A DNA stretch of 64,000 nucleotides, taken from Sialis fuliginosa (Eukaryota; Arthropoda; Insecta; Megaloptera; Sialidae). The stretch lies in NCBI GenBank assembly GCA_961205875.1, contig OY540821.1:17608001-17672000 (forward strand), read 5' to 3'. Each line of letters starts with the position of its first letter. Position 1 is the stretch's first letter. A program made the translations under genes and the position numbers. Below the pieces are notes generated by a model. The model was not told the DNA's origin. It made no database searches and saw only the letters and a list, made by a program, of their open reading frames with translations. Positions 44,701 to 55,815 of the stretch are shown piece after piece.

Positions 44701-47700
44701 AGTTATAAAATAAAGAATAGTAAGTTTTGAAATGTTTTAAAGCAGTTTCTATGATAATATAATAATTCATAAAAATATTATACTAATAATTAGTTTAAAT
44801 GTACACCATTTTGACACCTACCGGCCGATTGTCATCAAATTAAGCTGTTTTACAGTTAAGTGTCTATAGATTATGATTCAGTAATGGCAGTTATCAAATA
44901 TCGACAGATATTTTTAATTTAGTACATTTAATAAAACAAAAATCCAACAAAGACGAGATTAGCTTAAATTCATTAATATTGTTATGCGTGTGACAAGGAT
45001 TCAGGGGACAGACAGACACGAGACGAAAAGTGTTTGTCTTGACCTGAAACGGAAAAATTAAATTTTTAAATCTGAGAACAATTTTTTTGTCTCATTTTAA
45101 AACGATCACAAAGCTTCTCGTATCTTCGATATGGCGAGGAAGCAATATGAATAATATTATCTACAATATATTTGCTTGTTACAAAATTAAAATACCACTG
45201 GTTTAACACATTTTGGCAGACACTGGATGAGGAGAAAGGGGACCATATAACATGAGAGAAATTTCATCTACAGCAAACAACTTAATTTTAACTCTAATTG
45301 CGGCTAAGAAGTGTAACATACAAAGTATAGACATTTAGTGAACTCAAGTGACGATTTATAAACAGTGGCGTCTACTGTGTGGGATAATTTGACTTAAATT
45401 GGAGAAATTTCACTGTAGTTGAAAATGTAATTTTTTTGTATAGCTTTTATACAACGGTACCGGAGCCGCGGTTGGGGAGAAAGGGGGGGGGGGCTCTAAC
45501 ATTTTCAGTGGTAAGGCAATGACTTATACTTTTTGTTTTTATTTTTTAACAGATAATACTAATCAAATTAAGAAAAATTGAAGTAATTTTTTTTATTTTT
45601 AATAACACCAAAAAAAATTGAGTTGGCTTAATTTTTGAGGTTCGTATTCTCCCCTCCCCCTACTGCTTTTATGAATATATTTACAGGTAACTGAATGACC
45701 GGAAACCCTGAGACAATCAGAGCAAAAATGAAATTCAAAGCCTATAATATTTCCCCCAAAATTAACAAAATAAGAATACACTGTCTTCAACAACAATTAT
45801 CACGGATAGAACAACATTGTTCATGTTCTTTAACAAGTGTACGCGACCTGTTCATGAACTCTGAACGTTCCTTTTGTTTTACTTTCATTTTCACAGGCAT
45901 ATTCTGTGAATTATATACTTTTTAAAATTAATTAACTTCATTATGGTGCACTGGAATGAATTAACTGAAATAATTTGTGATATTATTTTTATTAAGAACA
46001 ATTATATGAAAAGGTAAACAATGCAACTGTTTCTTTGCATTGTTTTTTAATTAAATATAGTGCATATGCATGTACTCTTATGGGACAATTTTATATTATA
46101 TAAGGAATGTGTATCATATTAATTAAATATCGGTATGGAGAACCATACATGACTTCCATATCTTTTTAAATTATTTTTTAATATTATATGAAAAATTTCA
46201 ATGGGATTTATCAGAAATAAAACACACCTTTGTATTTATAAATATTAGTTTTCTAATGTCAAAAACATAATACACATTCGTAGAATAACTAATTTGAATT
46301 TAGTTACATTTGTGAATTAGTTACGTATTAATTAATATTTAAAATTCAAACTTTGCGGGTGGTTTTCACCCTTTTAATATATGTTTAGGCACGTACAAAT
46401 AATAAATGTATCTTAGGTTCAATTGAACTACAAATGTACCAAGTCTTATCAAAATTAGTGAGATAATACTAGCAACGTTCACTTTTTAGACGATAATAGT
46501 TACAAATTTTCAAATATTTCCAAAACCCCTAATTCGATTAGCACCAAAATTGATAGTTTTGGAGTACTCACTGAGACAAACATTTTCCCCAAAAATAATT
46601 CAGATCGGTGCATTTTTACAATAGTTATCGTGAACGAAAGAAAATTCTATATCCAGTCGCCATGCGGAAAACAACTTTTCTTTACGTTTTGAAGGTAGTA
46701 CAATCAGAATCTGTCATTATCTCGAACACGATTTTTCTACGGTATTTACAATACTTCCATTTCTTTCAAAACATGGAAGTAAAAAGACGAAAATTTTTCA
46801 AATACTTTCTGTCTGTTTATTACCTTTTTACGTCTAAACCGCTTAACCGATCTTGCTGAAATTTGGTAAGGAGTTAGCTTGCATACACCCCAGTATATCT
46901 TGATCGATTTATTCCTAAATAAAGCAACTAAAATTTATATTTTCCGGTACTATTTAGCATTGACCTTAGGTACTTGTTTTAATAATTCTAATTATAAGTT
47001 TCTAAACATCTATAAAGCAATTATATACCCAAACATTTTATACCATCAATTATCAAATTAAATATTTCACCTGAACAAATTTTGGCAGGCACAAGTTTCC
47101 AAAAAAACAACCAAAACAACATTTCTAGTGTGCAATTATCTCTAATTGCATTAAAAGAAATGTTACTAAAATTACAGCTGATCAAAATGAAAACGTTCTA
47201 GTTTTAAATCGTATTTATGTAAATATAATAAGGTAAATGCATCATATAATGGCAAAGGTACAACCAGTAATGAGCACGCAGTGATGGACACTTGCTAATG
47301 ATAAGTACTACGATACAAAAGAATCGTCAAATTGTAAACAATGTAAAGCAGTTGCTATGATAATATAATAATTAATAAATAAATTAGTTTAAATGTCCAC
47401 CATTTTGACACCTATCATCAAATCACGCTGTAAGACAGTTAAATGTATATAGATTAATATTCAGTGATCAAATATCAACACATATTTCTAATTCAGTGCA
47501 TTTAATTAAAAATTTGCCATTACTTTAGTATAAGTAAGTAAAAAAATGTAGTACTTATATTCGTGCTCAAGAGGTTAGTTTTTATTAAAAGCTATTAATG
47601 TCTCCATTCTATAAAGTGTTCAAATACATTAACAATGTTTAAGTATCGGCCACGACGTTAAATACAGTTGTTTTTCAGTCTACTTGTCACCTCTGTGCAA

Positions 47701-50014
47701 GCACTAAATCTGTTAAATACATTGTGATTACTATAATAGAAAGTTCCGGTTGAATAATTGTCATATGTTTGAGCAATTACAGATTTCAGTTATTTATCTT
47801 AAACTTGTGTGGGATTTACTCGGTGTATTTCGAAATGCGGCCAAGAAAATGATTTATTTTCTTGATGATATGTTTATTTGAAAGTGATATATTATCACAA
47901 ACAGAATGGACCAGTATTAAACTGCCTGACAATTTCGAAAACATTTTGTAAGAGAGGTGAAAGAAAAGTAATTTTTCATGTTTGTTTTTGCCCTGATTTT
48001 GATAAGATTTTTAACAGGGCCGGCAGTAGGATCAACTACCTCGCAATATCGAAGATACAAGAAGCTTTGTGATCGTTTTAAAAATTATTCTTCGATTTCA
48101 AAATTTTAAATTGATTTTTCCACTTTTTGTGTTTCGTGTCTATCTGTCTGTCTGTCCCATGAAGCCTTGTCACACGTATGATTCATGAACCGATGTTGGT
48201 GTTTGTTTTTTTTGGCCTCATTTTTTATATTAATGTTAAATGTTAAGTACCACTGTACTATGTATGTACATACCTTATCGTTTGACGGTGGCTTCACATA
48301 TCCAGGAGGCGGAGTGGCTTCAATCAGCAGTACCAAAGACACCAATATCAGCGAATACTAAGAAAAACAATACATTAATAAATTATATTTTCAAAATACT
48401 ACATTTTAGGCATCAACATATTAAAAATATATAAATTTAACAAAAATAAAGAATGTATTTTCCATGGTAGGCTTCCACGGTTACCCATGTAGGAAATTAT
48501 AAAGGGGCCACGGTTGGCAACACTGGGCCAAGATACAATATCGAAAAAGCAATACTGGCAACCCGAGCCCATCGTCAAAAAATCAAAATAAATCTTAAAG
48601 AATGGGGTAACAATTAGAACAGAATGTAGTTTAAAGAATAACCGTTATTTGTAAGGTTTTAGGGTTATAGGTGTTGAAAATATTAATATCCCAAACACAG
48701 ATTATAACTTACTTTATTCTAATGTTAATTAAAATTACATAATAAACAAATTTGAAAGTTGAACAATATATTTGAACTAAACAAACTTAATAATGTGTGA
48801 ATTATTTGTTTCATAAACGAACTATATTGATTATTATTATTGTGTGAATATTTTCAGGTAATTAACTATATTAATTACAAATATTTTTCCCAGTAACCAA
48901 AACAGCGATTAGATTTTAACCTTGATCGGATTACTAAAGAATTTTACACACGTTTGTTTATATTGTTGTTGCAATAGCAAAACATTACAAATTTGAAATT
49001 TTAACGTCCAAGAGTGCGTCAACGCAACATTACAAATTGGAGAATTTGGGCCCCCCCAAAAATATATAAACATATCAACAAAACATTTCTTATAATTTTT
49101 GAAAACATCCCTTTGGGCATTAATGGGTTAAGAAGAAAACCTACTGTTTTTGAAAACGATCTGAACGAATGTTTACTGATGTCGATTTTTGAATTTTTCG
49201 AATTAATTTTGAAACGGTACGAATTAGAGAAAAATGATGCCTAATTTTTAAAAACTATTTTATGATGATCTTACGTGTCTCCCATTTCCAAAAACATACT
49301 TATTTCTCTACAAAATAAAAGTTTAATCACAAAAATTGACTCTTTTAAAACTAATTTTGAATTTGACGTCAATTGTGACGTCACGCCTATGTAAAAACTC
49401 CTTGTCAACAATAATAAATCTTTGTTCCATCGCTAACGTTTCTCGGTTTTACTTTTGGTAACACAAAACTTAGCAAATTGATAATTCAAAACCACAAAAT
49501 AATTTATAAACAGTGCAGATATTAATCAAACAAAAATGATGTTTACTTAGCCGTGACGTCATCCACTTTATCTAACATGGCGGATTGCTGTATTTTGTGT
49601 TTTCATTTTAACAAAAATCATATTAATCTCGCTTTTAATATAAAAATAAATACGTTTTTTTGAATCTTTTAAACCTATTTCATTATTTAAAATCATATAC
49701 TTTGTTAGATAGTATTTTTATAATAACTAATTTTCTCAATAACTACTGAACGGATTTTATTCCGGTTTTCACTAATCAATAGGTAAAGTTAAGGTGTACA
49801 ATTTTTGTATATTTTGTATCGGAAAAAAAAACAGTGCTAGTAAATAAATAAATAAACAAAACACTATTGTACTTAACTTCTGTAAAAACAACGAAAAAAA
49901 AAAACAATCGCGGTAAACCATTTGTTATGGGCATGTTTACTTAATTTTTAATTGAATTAGTAAATAAATACATAAACAAAACACTACTGTACTTACCTTC
50001 TGTAAAAACAACAT
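41463..50014 (-). CDS. Gene E: small RR cuticular protein with divergent RR motif, 3 exons
   Basis: Exons are 49997-50014 (MLFLQK), 48274-48357 and 41463-41780, all phase 0: 139 aa. The signal peptide is MLFLQK plus YSLILVSLVLLIEA. TPPPGYVKPPSNDK follows, then the RR domain from DPPRYAYQYSV. It keeps ETRDGEHAHGDYYVNIP and VQYTADDWGFHPVVEYS, the chitin-binding signature. Between the P.G and the VQYTAD strand there is an insertion (HAYDGAQAGTR region) where most RR proteins have only a few residues (PDG..R.V.Y.AD). The C-terminus is SARLALGEHAVKALKNSD to VYE. By family it should be a chitin-binding structural protein of cuticle. Exon 3 is strikingly GC-rich for this window. The 6.5-kb intron 2 is packed with repeats. 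Confidence 0.85.
41769..41873. repeat. Gene E acceptor region, original of a local duplication
   Basis: About 105 bp covering the first ~11 nt of exon 3, its acceptor and adjacent intron recur, diverged, at 42496-42638 (TCCTGGAAATATCAAG; ACAGTGTAAAATAAGTC; AATGCTAACATAGAGAA). Confidence 0.8.
41874..42482 (+). mobile_element. F5 element copy 1
   Basis: From TATCGGTATGGAGAACCATA to TTCTTTCAGAACATGGAAGT. Shared with 46126-46786 (direct) and 52690-53202 (inverted). It lies between the two copies of the gene E acceptor block. Confidence 0.85.
42029..42052 (-). CDS. Candidate first exon of gene D (MAITAVTV)
   Basis: The minus strand reads AAATGGCAATAAC and ends GTC with a perfect donor GTAAGTATA. 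The eight codons (MAITAVTV) are phase 0 and would join gene D's ISSPLAQ to make a signal peptide. Against it: this lies inside gene E intron 2, so the two genes would interleave; it sits within an F5 copy, at a place where the other F5 copies differ; and a TATA-like string abuts the ATG. Confidence 0.25.
42496..42638. repeat. Duplicated gene E acceptor region (decoy)
   Basis: Diverged copy of 41769-41873 with an intact-looking acceptor (TATTTCCAG; AG at 42511-42510), followed by GACTCCCCTAG instead of GACCCACCTAG. The coding continuation is lost. Confidence 0.75.
42679..42980. mobile_element. F4 MITE, full length
   Basis: Inverted ends ATGTCCGGTATTATAAACGA and CTTTATAATACCGGACAT, with GCTAGC-rich subterminal hairpin sequence (GCAAAATTTGCTAGCTAGC). 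Confidence 0.88.
42981..43697. other. Gene E intron 2, nothing recognised
   Basis: AT-rich intron. GCCTTACTGCCC-type sequence near 43110 resembles 20455. Open frames here lack support. Confidence 0.4.
43698..43940. mobile_element. F4 MITE, internally deleted
   Basis: Both ends (ATGTCCGGTATTATAAAGGA; TTATAATACCGGACAT) are intact. The interior is about 60 bp shorter than at 42679. Confidence 0.88.
43941..44461. other. Gene E intron 2, nothing recognised
   Basis: AT-rich intron. TCAGAACCACTGTTTTACC near 44110 may be a hAT-like end. Confidence 0.4.
44462..44940 (+). mobile_element. F1 MITE copy
   Basis: Begins TAAGGTACTGGCACCAGTCT. More diverged interior (GGGCACCCAGTGATGGAC). The right terminus is missing. 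Confidence 0.87.
44975..45152 (+). repeat. Copy of the 32805 repeat
   Basis: GGACAGACAGACACGAGACG, then AAACGATCACAAAGCTTCTC and GTATCTTCGATATGGCGAGG. Confidence 0.75.
45153..46125. other. Gene E intron 2, unassigned
   Basis: Contains a G-run near 45485 (GGGGAGAAAGGGGGGGGGG). 45690-45910 is GC-richer, with overlapping open frames on both strands, but no domain is recognised. Confidence 0.4.
46126..46786 (+). mobile_element. F5 element copy 2
   Basis: TATCGGTATGGAGAACCATA through CAGATCGGTGCATTTTTACA to AAACATGGAAGTAAAA. Includes GATAGTTTTGGAGTACTCAC missing from copy 1. Confidence 0.85.
47253..47520 (+). mobile_element. F1 MITE, 5'-truncated
   Basis: Starts within F1 at ACCAGTAATGAGCACGCAGT and runs to AGTGCATTTAATTAAAAAT. 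Confidence 0.87.
47521..48034. other. Gene E intron 2, nothing recognised
   Basis: AT-rich. CAGGGCCGGCAGTAGG near 48016 resembles an F3 end. Confidence 0.4.
48035..48175 (-). repeat. Inverted copy of the 32805 repeat, next to gene E exon 2
   Basis: CGCAATATCGAAGATACAAG, AGCTTTGTGATCGTTTTAAA and CTATCTGTCTGTCTGTCCC. Confidence 0.7.
48274..48357 (-). CDS. Gene E exon 2
   Basis: 28 codons from acceptor TTTTTCTTAG to donor GTATGT. They encode the signal-peptide core (LILVSLVLLIEA) and a Pro-rich linker ending NDK. Phase 0 at both ends. Confidence 0.85.
48358..49237. other. Gene E intron 1 (part)
   Basis: AT-rich intron. 49125-49237 is related to the second half of the 5085/51060 repeat. Nothing else was seen. 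Confidence 0.45.
49238..49712 (+). repeat. TGACGTCA-bearing duplicated segment, copy 2 (gene E intron 1)
   Basis: Partner of 17253-17700. It has TGACGTCA at 49364-49371, 49376-49383 and 49554-49561, so one more than copy 1, and it ends about 285 bp from gene E exon 1. Confidence 0.78.
49840..49893 (-). pseudogene. Decayed duplicate of gene E exon 1
   Basis: Matches 49958-50011 at nearly all positions (AAACAAAACACTA.TGTACTT; CTTCTGTAAAAACAAC). The donor GTAAGT has become TTAAGT (plus ACTTAAC against ACTTACC) and the start codon is lost, so it cannot act as a first exon. Confidence 0.75.
49997..50014 (-). CDS. Gene E exon 1 (start)
   Basis: ATG at 50014-50012 encodes MLFLQK, then a perfect donor GTAAGTACAG. 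The phase-0 join to exon 2 gives a 20-residue signal peptide. A decayed copy lies 118 bp downstream (49840-49893). Confidence 0.82.
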
Positions 50015-50134
50015 CCCTCGACTAAATCACACATGTGCATTAGCATATGTATACATATACGCGTGGGCGAGTGTGTGTCCGTGTGTTCGCGCGTGTATGT
50101 GTAAAGCGGTGGTTCAGACCCACGGCAGCGACAT

Positions 50135-50218
50135 GACTGAAGTGTAGAGTCTACACCCGAGCCCATTTCATCTCTCCAGAGCCCCTTTCACTAACTACTA
50201 GCTCGTTTGTTGTATATA
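50135..50218 (-). promoter_or_regulatory. Gene E promoter region
   Basis: A strong arthropod initiator TCAGTC (50140-50135) lies 124 nt upstream of the ATG. A TATATACA string (50218-50211) is about 75 nt further up, too far to be its TATA box. About 50014-50300 is clearly less AT-rich than the surroundings. Confidence 0.45.
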
Positions 50219-50379
50219 CCTAGCTGTTACTTGCTACTCCACTTTCTTCCAAAACCGTATCAACATCTCATCGAGAGATACATATACGTGTGTGTGTGTG
50301 TGATCTCTATGCAGAGTAAATTGTAACAAAACAGGGCTGGGAAATGTATTTTTACTTACTTAAACCCTATCATCAAAAA

Positions 50380-50585
50380 TATCAATCTTATCAATCATAT
50401 ATTTGTTTTAGCAAATATATCGTGACTGAAGGGTTCAAATCAAAAGGTCATATAACATTTTTTGTTGCATTTTAGGAGACCTATTTAAAGACACCCCACT
50501 CAATGGGGTAAGTGTGTACATTTTTTTATATTTAGGAGGGGGATCCTAAATTTTTTGACATAATTTTCAGTGAAAGTAATAATTA
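50380..50585 (-). mobile_element. Fragment of the 8360-type element, inverted
   Basis: ATCGTGACTGAAGGGTT, ATTTTTTGTTGCATTTTAGG and GACACCCCACTCAATGGGGT are complements of blocks at 8590-8700. Confidence 0.7.
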
Positions 50586-50643
50586 AAAAATATTAAAAAT
50601 AGTTTAGAAAATAGAGGGGGGGGGGGGGGGTGTTCGGATAACC

Positions 50644-51045
50644 CAGTGAATTAGAAATATGTGTTTATATTTGATTACTACCATTTCTGAATATTAATCT
50701 ATATACATTTAACTGTCTTACAGCGTGATTTGATCACATGAGGCCAATAGGTGTCAAAATGGTGGACATTTAAACTAATTATTAGTATATTTTATTTATT
50801 AATTATTATATTATCATAGCAACTGCTTTACATTGTTTCAAATTTGACGATTCTTTTGTGTCGTAGTACTTATCATTAGCAAGTGTCCATCACTGCGTGC
50901 TCATTACTGGTTTTACTTTATTCATTACTGGAGAAAAAACATAAACAAAATAAAAGGCTATAATTTAAAAAAACAGACTTTGGTATTTAAATTGATTAAA
51001 TAAAGAGTTACTTGTTTTATTAGTAACATAGCGGCCATAACCTTA
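50644..51045 (-). mobile_element. F1 MITE copy
   Basis: From CAGTGAATTAGAAATATGTG to ACATAGCGGCCATAACCTTA. Preceded by a long G-run. Confidence 0.88.
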
Positions 51046-51059
51046 TATGAAATATACAT

Positions 51060-51310
51060 ATAGTATAAATAAAATATCCATTTTGACCTTCTGACTATTT
51101 CCACCATGATGTCTGTGCGTCGGTCTGTAAACGTTGTAACTCAAATACGACAAATCATAAAAGGGGCGAAATTTTATCTTTAAGATTAATTTTTGTCTGG
51201 GAAGAAACCTTCCTATTTTTGAATTCGATTATTAAACCGGAAACGGTTGATTATTGATGTCAATTTTCGAATTATTTTTGAAACGGTGCGAATTAGAGAA
51301 AAATGAGATA
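51060..51310 (+). repeat. Partner of the 5085-5310 repeat
   Basis: AATATCCATTTTGACC, CCATGATGTCTGTGCGTC and TTTGTCTGGGAAGAAACC in the same order. Confidence 0.7.
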
Positions 51311-51859
51311 ATAATCTATACAATATTCTATTCATTTTTCAAAAAAAAAAAAAAGAATAATAAAAAATTATATTTATGACAGTACAGTACAGCCCTGTTT
51401 AATTGAGTTTTGATTCGATTAGATCTTTCCCTACACACATTCACGTATGTGTAAGCTGCTTCAATAACACAACAACTTTTTCAACACGATTAAAATGAAA
51501 ACTGTATGGGCGTTTAAAATAAAATTAATAGATACTTTTGAATTTGTAAATGATATTGTACAAGTACCATATACAATATATTAGAACATAACTTTTAGGT
51601 GTTAACTTGCTGTTAGTGTTTTATATTATAATAAAGAAGAATCGATCGATAAATCATCCGGTGTTCCTAACATACAAATAGTTACCAAGCATTGTGTAGT
51701 TATTTCCTACTGAATTGATAACTTTCTGCCACTTTTTAATTCCACGGTTTAAAGTTTTTATTTTACTTATAACTTAAAAACGGGGTGGTGAAAATACTTG
51801 AGATTTTTTATATTAATTTAGTTTTTCTCAAAATTTCATAAATCTTCCTTCGCATAAAA
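51311..51859. other. Intergenic, nothing recognised
   Basis: AT-rich spacer upstream of gene E without supported features. Confidence 0.4.
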
Positions 51860-52177
51860 TTATTTACTTTTTCATTGAAAATCCGCTTAAAATATCGTAA
51901 TCCCTATACTGATACTCGCAATGTTAAATTTTTGATTTTATTTTGGCGATATCTTCGCTCACAGATGGTCAATTGTTTTAAGATTTTGAATGGAGCTTCT
52001 AATATCCTTTTTTTAATTTTTTTACAAAATTTGAGCTTTCTCTTGAATCTTTTAATTTTTCCGAGAAGTACCTTAAGTAAATATGGAGACTGTATTCAGA
52101 AAATGTGGTATTTTTTTAATCATTATTTGGTGTGCTATAAGAATAACCTTATGAAGAAAAACATATTCAATATTTAA
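51860..52177 (+). pseudogene. LINE reverse-transcriptase relic (C-terminal part)
   Basis: A 100-codon frame reads YRNPYTDTRNVKFLILFWRY and then LRSQMVNCFKILNG. This resembles the Y.dRL..L.L.sL..RR.R.DM...FKILNG segment after the catalytic domain of CR1/Jockey-type LINEs. Catalytic motifs are absent and the frame is short, so it is a dead fragment. The assignment rests on motif memory only. Confidence 0.4.
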
Positions 52178-52689
52178 TAATAATTATAGTGTTGTAATAT
52201 AATACATTAAACCGGTGTTAAAAAGAACAAATGAGTTTGAGTTGATAGATACTAATGTTTTTACAATTCCAGTTATTAATCTTCATATCAGTTATTTATC
52301 CGCGGTTTTAGAACGTTGGGTTAGGTCAGGTTACTTAGCTCGCAAACATGAAATATTGAAACAATATTTATTAATTTAAATACAGTCACTTTAAAGACAT
52401 AAATGAATTTATCAATACTGTCAGTAGATTTTAAATCGGTAGATATAATATTTTACTCGAATATATTATACAAGGTGTTCCAGATAACTTTTGCTGAATG
52501 ATTAAATTAAATGAATTATTTGTAAAGAAGACAACTAGAGATACTCGTAGTAGAGTTCTGACAACCTCAATCGATTTCTGATTGATTATAATAACCATAT
52601 CTCACTAAAGATTTTATAAATCAATATTGTTTAATTTTAATTTTATTTTTCTATACTTGCTAAAAATAATACATACATGTTTTTACTTA
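52178..52689. other. Intergenic, nothing recognised
   Basis: AT-rich. TACAAGGTGTTCCAGATAAC near 52472 resembles a TACAGGGTGT element end. Confidence 0.4.
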
Positions 52690-53202
52690 GTATTGTAATA
52701 CCGTCGAAAAATCGTGTCCGAGATAAGAGCATATTCTGATTGTACTACCTTCAAAACGTAAAGAAAAGTTAATTTCCGTAAAATTTTCTTTCGTTCACAG
52801 TAACTACTGTAAAAATGCACCGATCTGAATTATTTTTGGGGAAAATGTTTGTCTCAGTGAGTACTACAGACCTATTGATTTTGGTGCTAATCGGATTAGG
52901 GGTTTTGGAAATATTAAAAATTTTGTAAATTCTAAAAAGTGAATGTTGCGAGTATTATCTCACTAATTTTGATAAGACTTGGTACATTTGTAGTGCAATT
53001 AAACCTAAGGGACATTTATTATTTGTACGTGCCTAAACAGCTATTGAAGGGGTGAATTATGTATTTGACAACTAATATTTATAATACAAAGGTGAGTTTT
53101 AATTCTGACAAAACCCATTAAAATTTTTCATATATTAAAAATTATTTACAAATATATTAAAGACATGGAAGTCATGTATGGTTCTCCATACCGATATTTT
53201 AG
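52690..53202 (-). mobile_element. F5 element copy 3, inverted
   Basis: ACCGTCGAAAAATCGTGTCC through TGTAAAAATGCACCGATCTG to GTATGGTTCTCCATACCGAT. Reverse complement of copies 1 and 2. Confidence 0.85.
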
Positions 53203-54040
53203 TATGCTCTAGAACAAAATGGTTTTATTTGAACAAATCAATCGTAGAGATTAATGACATGTTATAGAAAAAAAAAGAAACACTCATTAATGACACTAGA
53301 TTATTATTCATTTTAGAGAGTTGAATTCTTACATGGTTTTTATTCCTATGTAATGAATGTGATTTTGAAAAGTGTAATGAACAGAATTTTTTCTACATCC
53401 CGTCACGTCGTTGATGCAATCGCTTTTTTAAGCTAATTAAGCCGTTTAGTTATTTAAAATATACATATACATATATACAACTGTATCTCAATCGATACAT
53501 ATACTATAGCTAATAAATAAACTAGATAGTATTAGTATATATACCACCTTATCGTATTTTATTATTATATTGAAAGTTTATAGCTGTGCCCGCGGCTTCG
53601 CTCGCGTAGACTACGGAATTATTATTTAGGATTTTTTAAAAATATAGTTGAACACGATTAGTTATTTTTGTAATAAATTTCTTACAACCTCCATTTTGAA
53701 AATATTTAATACAATTTTGTACTAACTAAGCCCTTAAAATGTAGTGAATCACTGGAAATATATATTTTGAAAAAAATGTGATTGAAATTTATTACGACAT
53801 GAATTTGAAATTTTCTGTAAATCAAATTCTTGATCTTTGCTTTAAAGTTACTTAATATTACAAATAATATTGACTCGCCATGTCACCCCCCCCCCCCCCT
53901 CCCTTGTAAAGGTCGTACACTCCCCCCTCGGATATTTTTACTATTTTCCAAATAATCATATCATATTAAACTAGGTACATACTTTCTATATGCCTACAAG
54001 TTTTTAACAATCCGATACATATAATTATTTCGATGTTAAT
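53203..54040. other. Intergenic with transposon scrap
   Basis: GTGCCCGCGGCTTCGCTCGC near 53588 is a common insect transposon end sequence. C-runs lie near 53886. No gene. Confidence 0.4.
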
Positions 54041-54245
54041 AATACCTTAAGGTAGGCGCCAAGTCAGTATACGACCCAGATATACCGTTCTAGCGATGAC
54101 AAACATAAAAAACAACAACAACAGACCATCGCCTGCAACTAAGATGATGTTATTTGTTTGGTCAGGATGCCCGTTTCCGTTCACATGACCTTCTAACTGC
54201 AGCGTTTCCGGTCGACCGTCGATAAGTAGCTAATATCGGATCTAA
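54041..54245. other. Unexplained GC-richer island
   Basis: Single-copy in the window. The minus strand holds ATGTTTGTCATCGCTAGAAC then G/GTATATC, a possible short first exon (MFVIART) with no partner exon found here. Confidence 0.3.
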
Positions 54246-54483
54246 TAAATAAATACCAATTGATTTTTTTATTTAGATATTTGAAACTGTCATAGATCTT
54301 CGTAATTGACATTTCGAAAGCTACCCCTCCCCCCTCCCTGCCCTCTACCCGACACATATCTTAAGTGCAATCGTTTAATTATATTTGATAATCTAATTTT
54401 GTGGTTTGATAAATTAATTACACATAAATTAAATACACAGTAGGTTATTGATCAATCAGTTTGGGTACCCCAGATGACGTATT

Positions 54484-54507
54484 TCTCTCTCTCTCTCTCT
54501 CTCTCGT
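54484..54507. repeat. (TC)12 microsatellite
   Basis: Uninterrupted TC dinucleotide run. Confidence 0.95.
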
Positions 54508-55184
54508 CGAGCTACTGAAAATAAATAACCCCCTCATAAATAAAATAAATTTATTAAATGACAAAATTAAATTATAAATATGAATATAAACTATAATGTT
54601 AAAATGGGGGGGGGGGTATGTTAACGGAAACTAATAATCGAATATCTCCATCAAAGTTAATGTTGTTAATAACAATATTAGTATATTTTTCGTAATAAAT
54701 TCGATTATATTAAAAATGGTTCTAACACTGTATTAGTAATATTTTCTCTTTCTTCATTACTGAAATTAGAAAACGAAATGTAGTATGTATGTATGTATTT
54801 CTAACATTTTTCATTAAAAAAATGCACATAACTTAATTGTAAACCTTATAATCACAATTACAAATTGGATTTCCTGATTTAAAACAATGAAATGCAATTA
54901 ATATAAAAAAATATTTATATTAATATAAATTATTTTATACTTAATTAATTTTTTTATGTAACTGAATATTATCTTATTAATATACTTATAATATATATGT
55001 ATATTTATCAAACGACTTGTTCTTTAGCAACGATATCGAGTTCTCACGTATTTGCCCTAATCAGATAGCATCTCTATCTGATAATTATTATCTCTAACGA
55101 CTTGCAGATAAAAATATCATAACCGTATTAAACAGCTTAGATTGAAAACTTTGAGTACTAGTTTAAAATAAAACATATTTGTAT
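54508..55184. other. Intergenic, nothing recognised
   Basis: AT-rich with a G-run near 54606. No supported features. Confidence 0.4.
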
Positions 55185-55815
55185 TGCTTCCTCGCAATAG
55201 CTGATGGTCCCATATAAGAATCGTGTGTAAGAGAGAGGGGTGATATCCAAAAATAGTTCTTTTTCAAAATATCTCAAGAACGACAGTTTTAAAAAACCGA
55301 CAGACAGACACACATTTTTTACTCGAAACATAAAACTTTTAACGATAACTATTTAAAACAGTATTGAATAAGTAAGATTTAAGGCCCGTATTGATCAAAT
55401 AACAAATGCACACAAACAATATAACAGTCCAGATTCGTATTAGGTAATATTTGAGGCCCATAAATGACAGAGGGCGAAATAATAAATGTTTCTATTTTTT
55501 TATATTTATTGATTATAAAAAATCGTAAATATCTTGACTCCTATGCGAGATAGAGGGTTGTTTTCCCCATAAAACTACCACAACAATCTAGGTATCACTT
55601 TGATACTAAGAAAAAAAGATTCTATAAAATTTTCACGTAACATGTTTATTATTATCTTTAAAAATGTATATTTTGGGATGTCACCCCTTCCCCATCTTAC
55701 ACACGATTTTGATGATTTTGAAAAGGGACCATCCTCAAGCCAGACCCAACCAACCGACCAAGTTTCATTAATATCGGTTGAGTGGTTCATGAGTTATGCG
55801 TATGACAAGGAGTAG
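55185..55815 (+). repeat. Transposon-tail fragments of the 32805 family
   Basis: ATTGCTTCCTCGCAATAG at the left, a GACAGACAGACACAC run near 55302, and ACCAAGTTTCATTAATATCG with GAGTGGTTCATGAGTTATGC at 55760-55800. Confidence 0.55.

Noticed and set aside
45599-45925. Overlapping open frames on both strands in gene E intron 2
   Set aside because: Slightly GC-richer and unique, but no recognisable domain and no matching splice partners.
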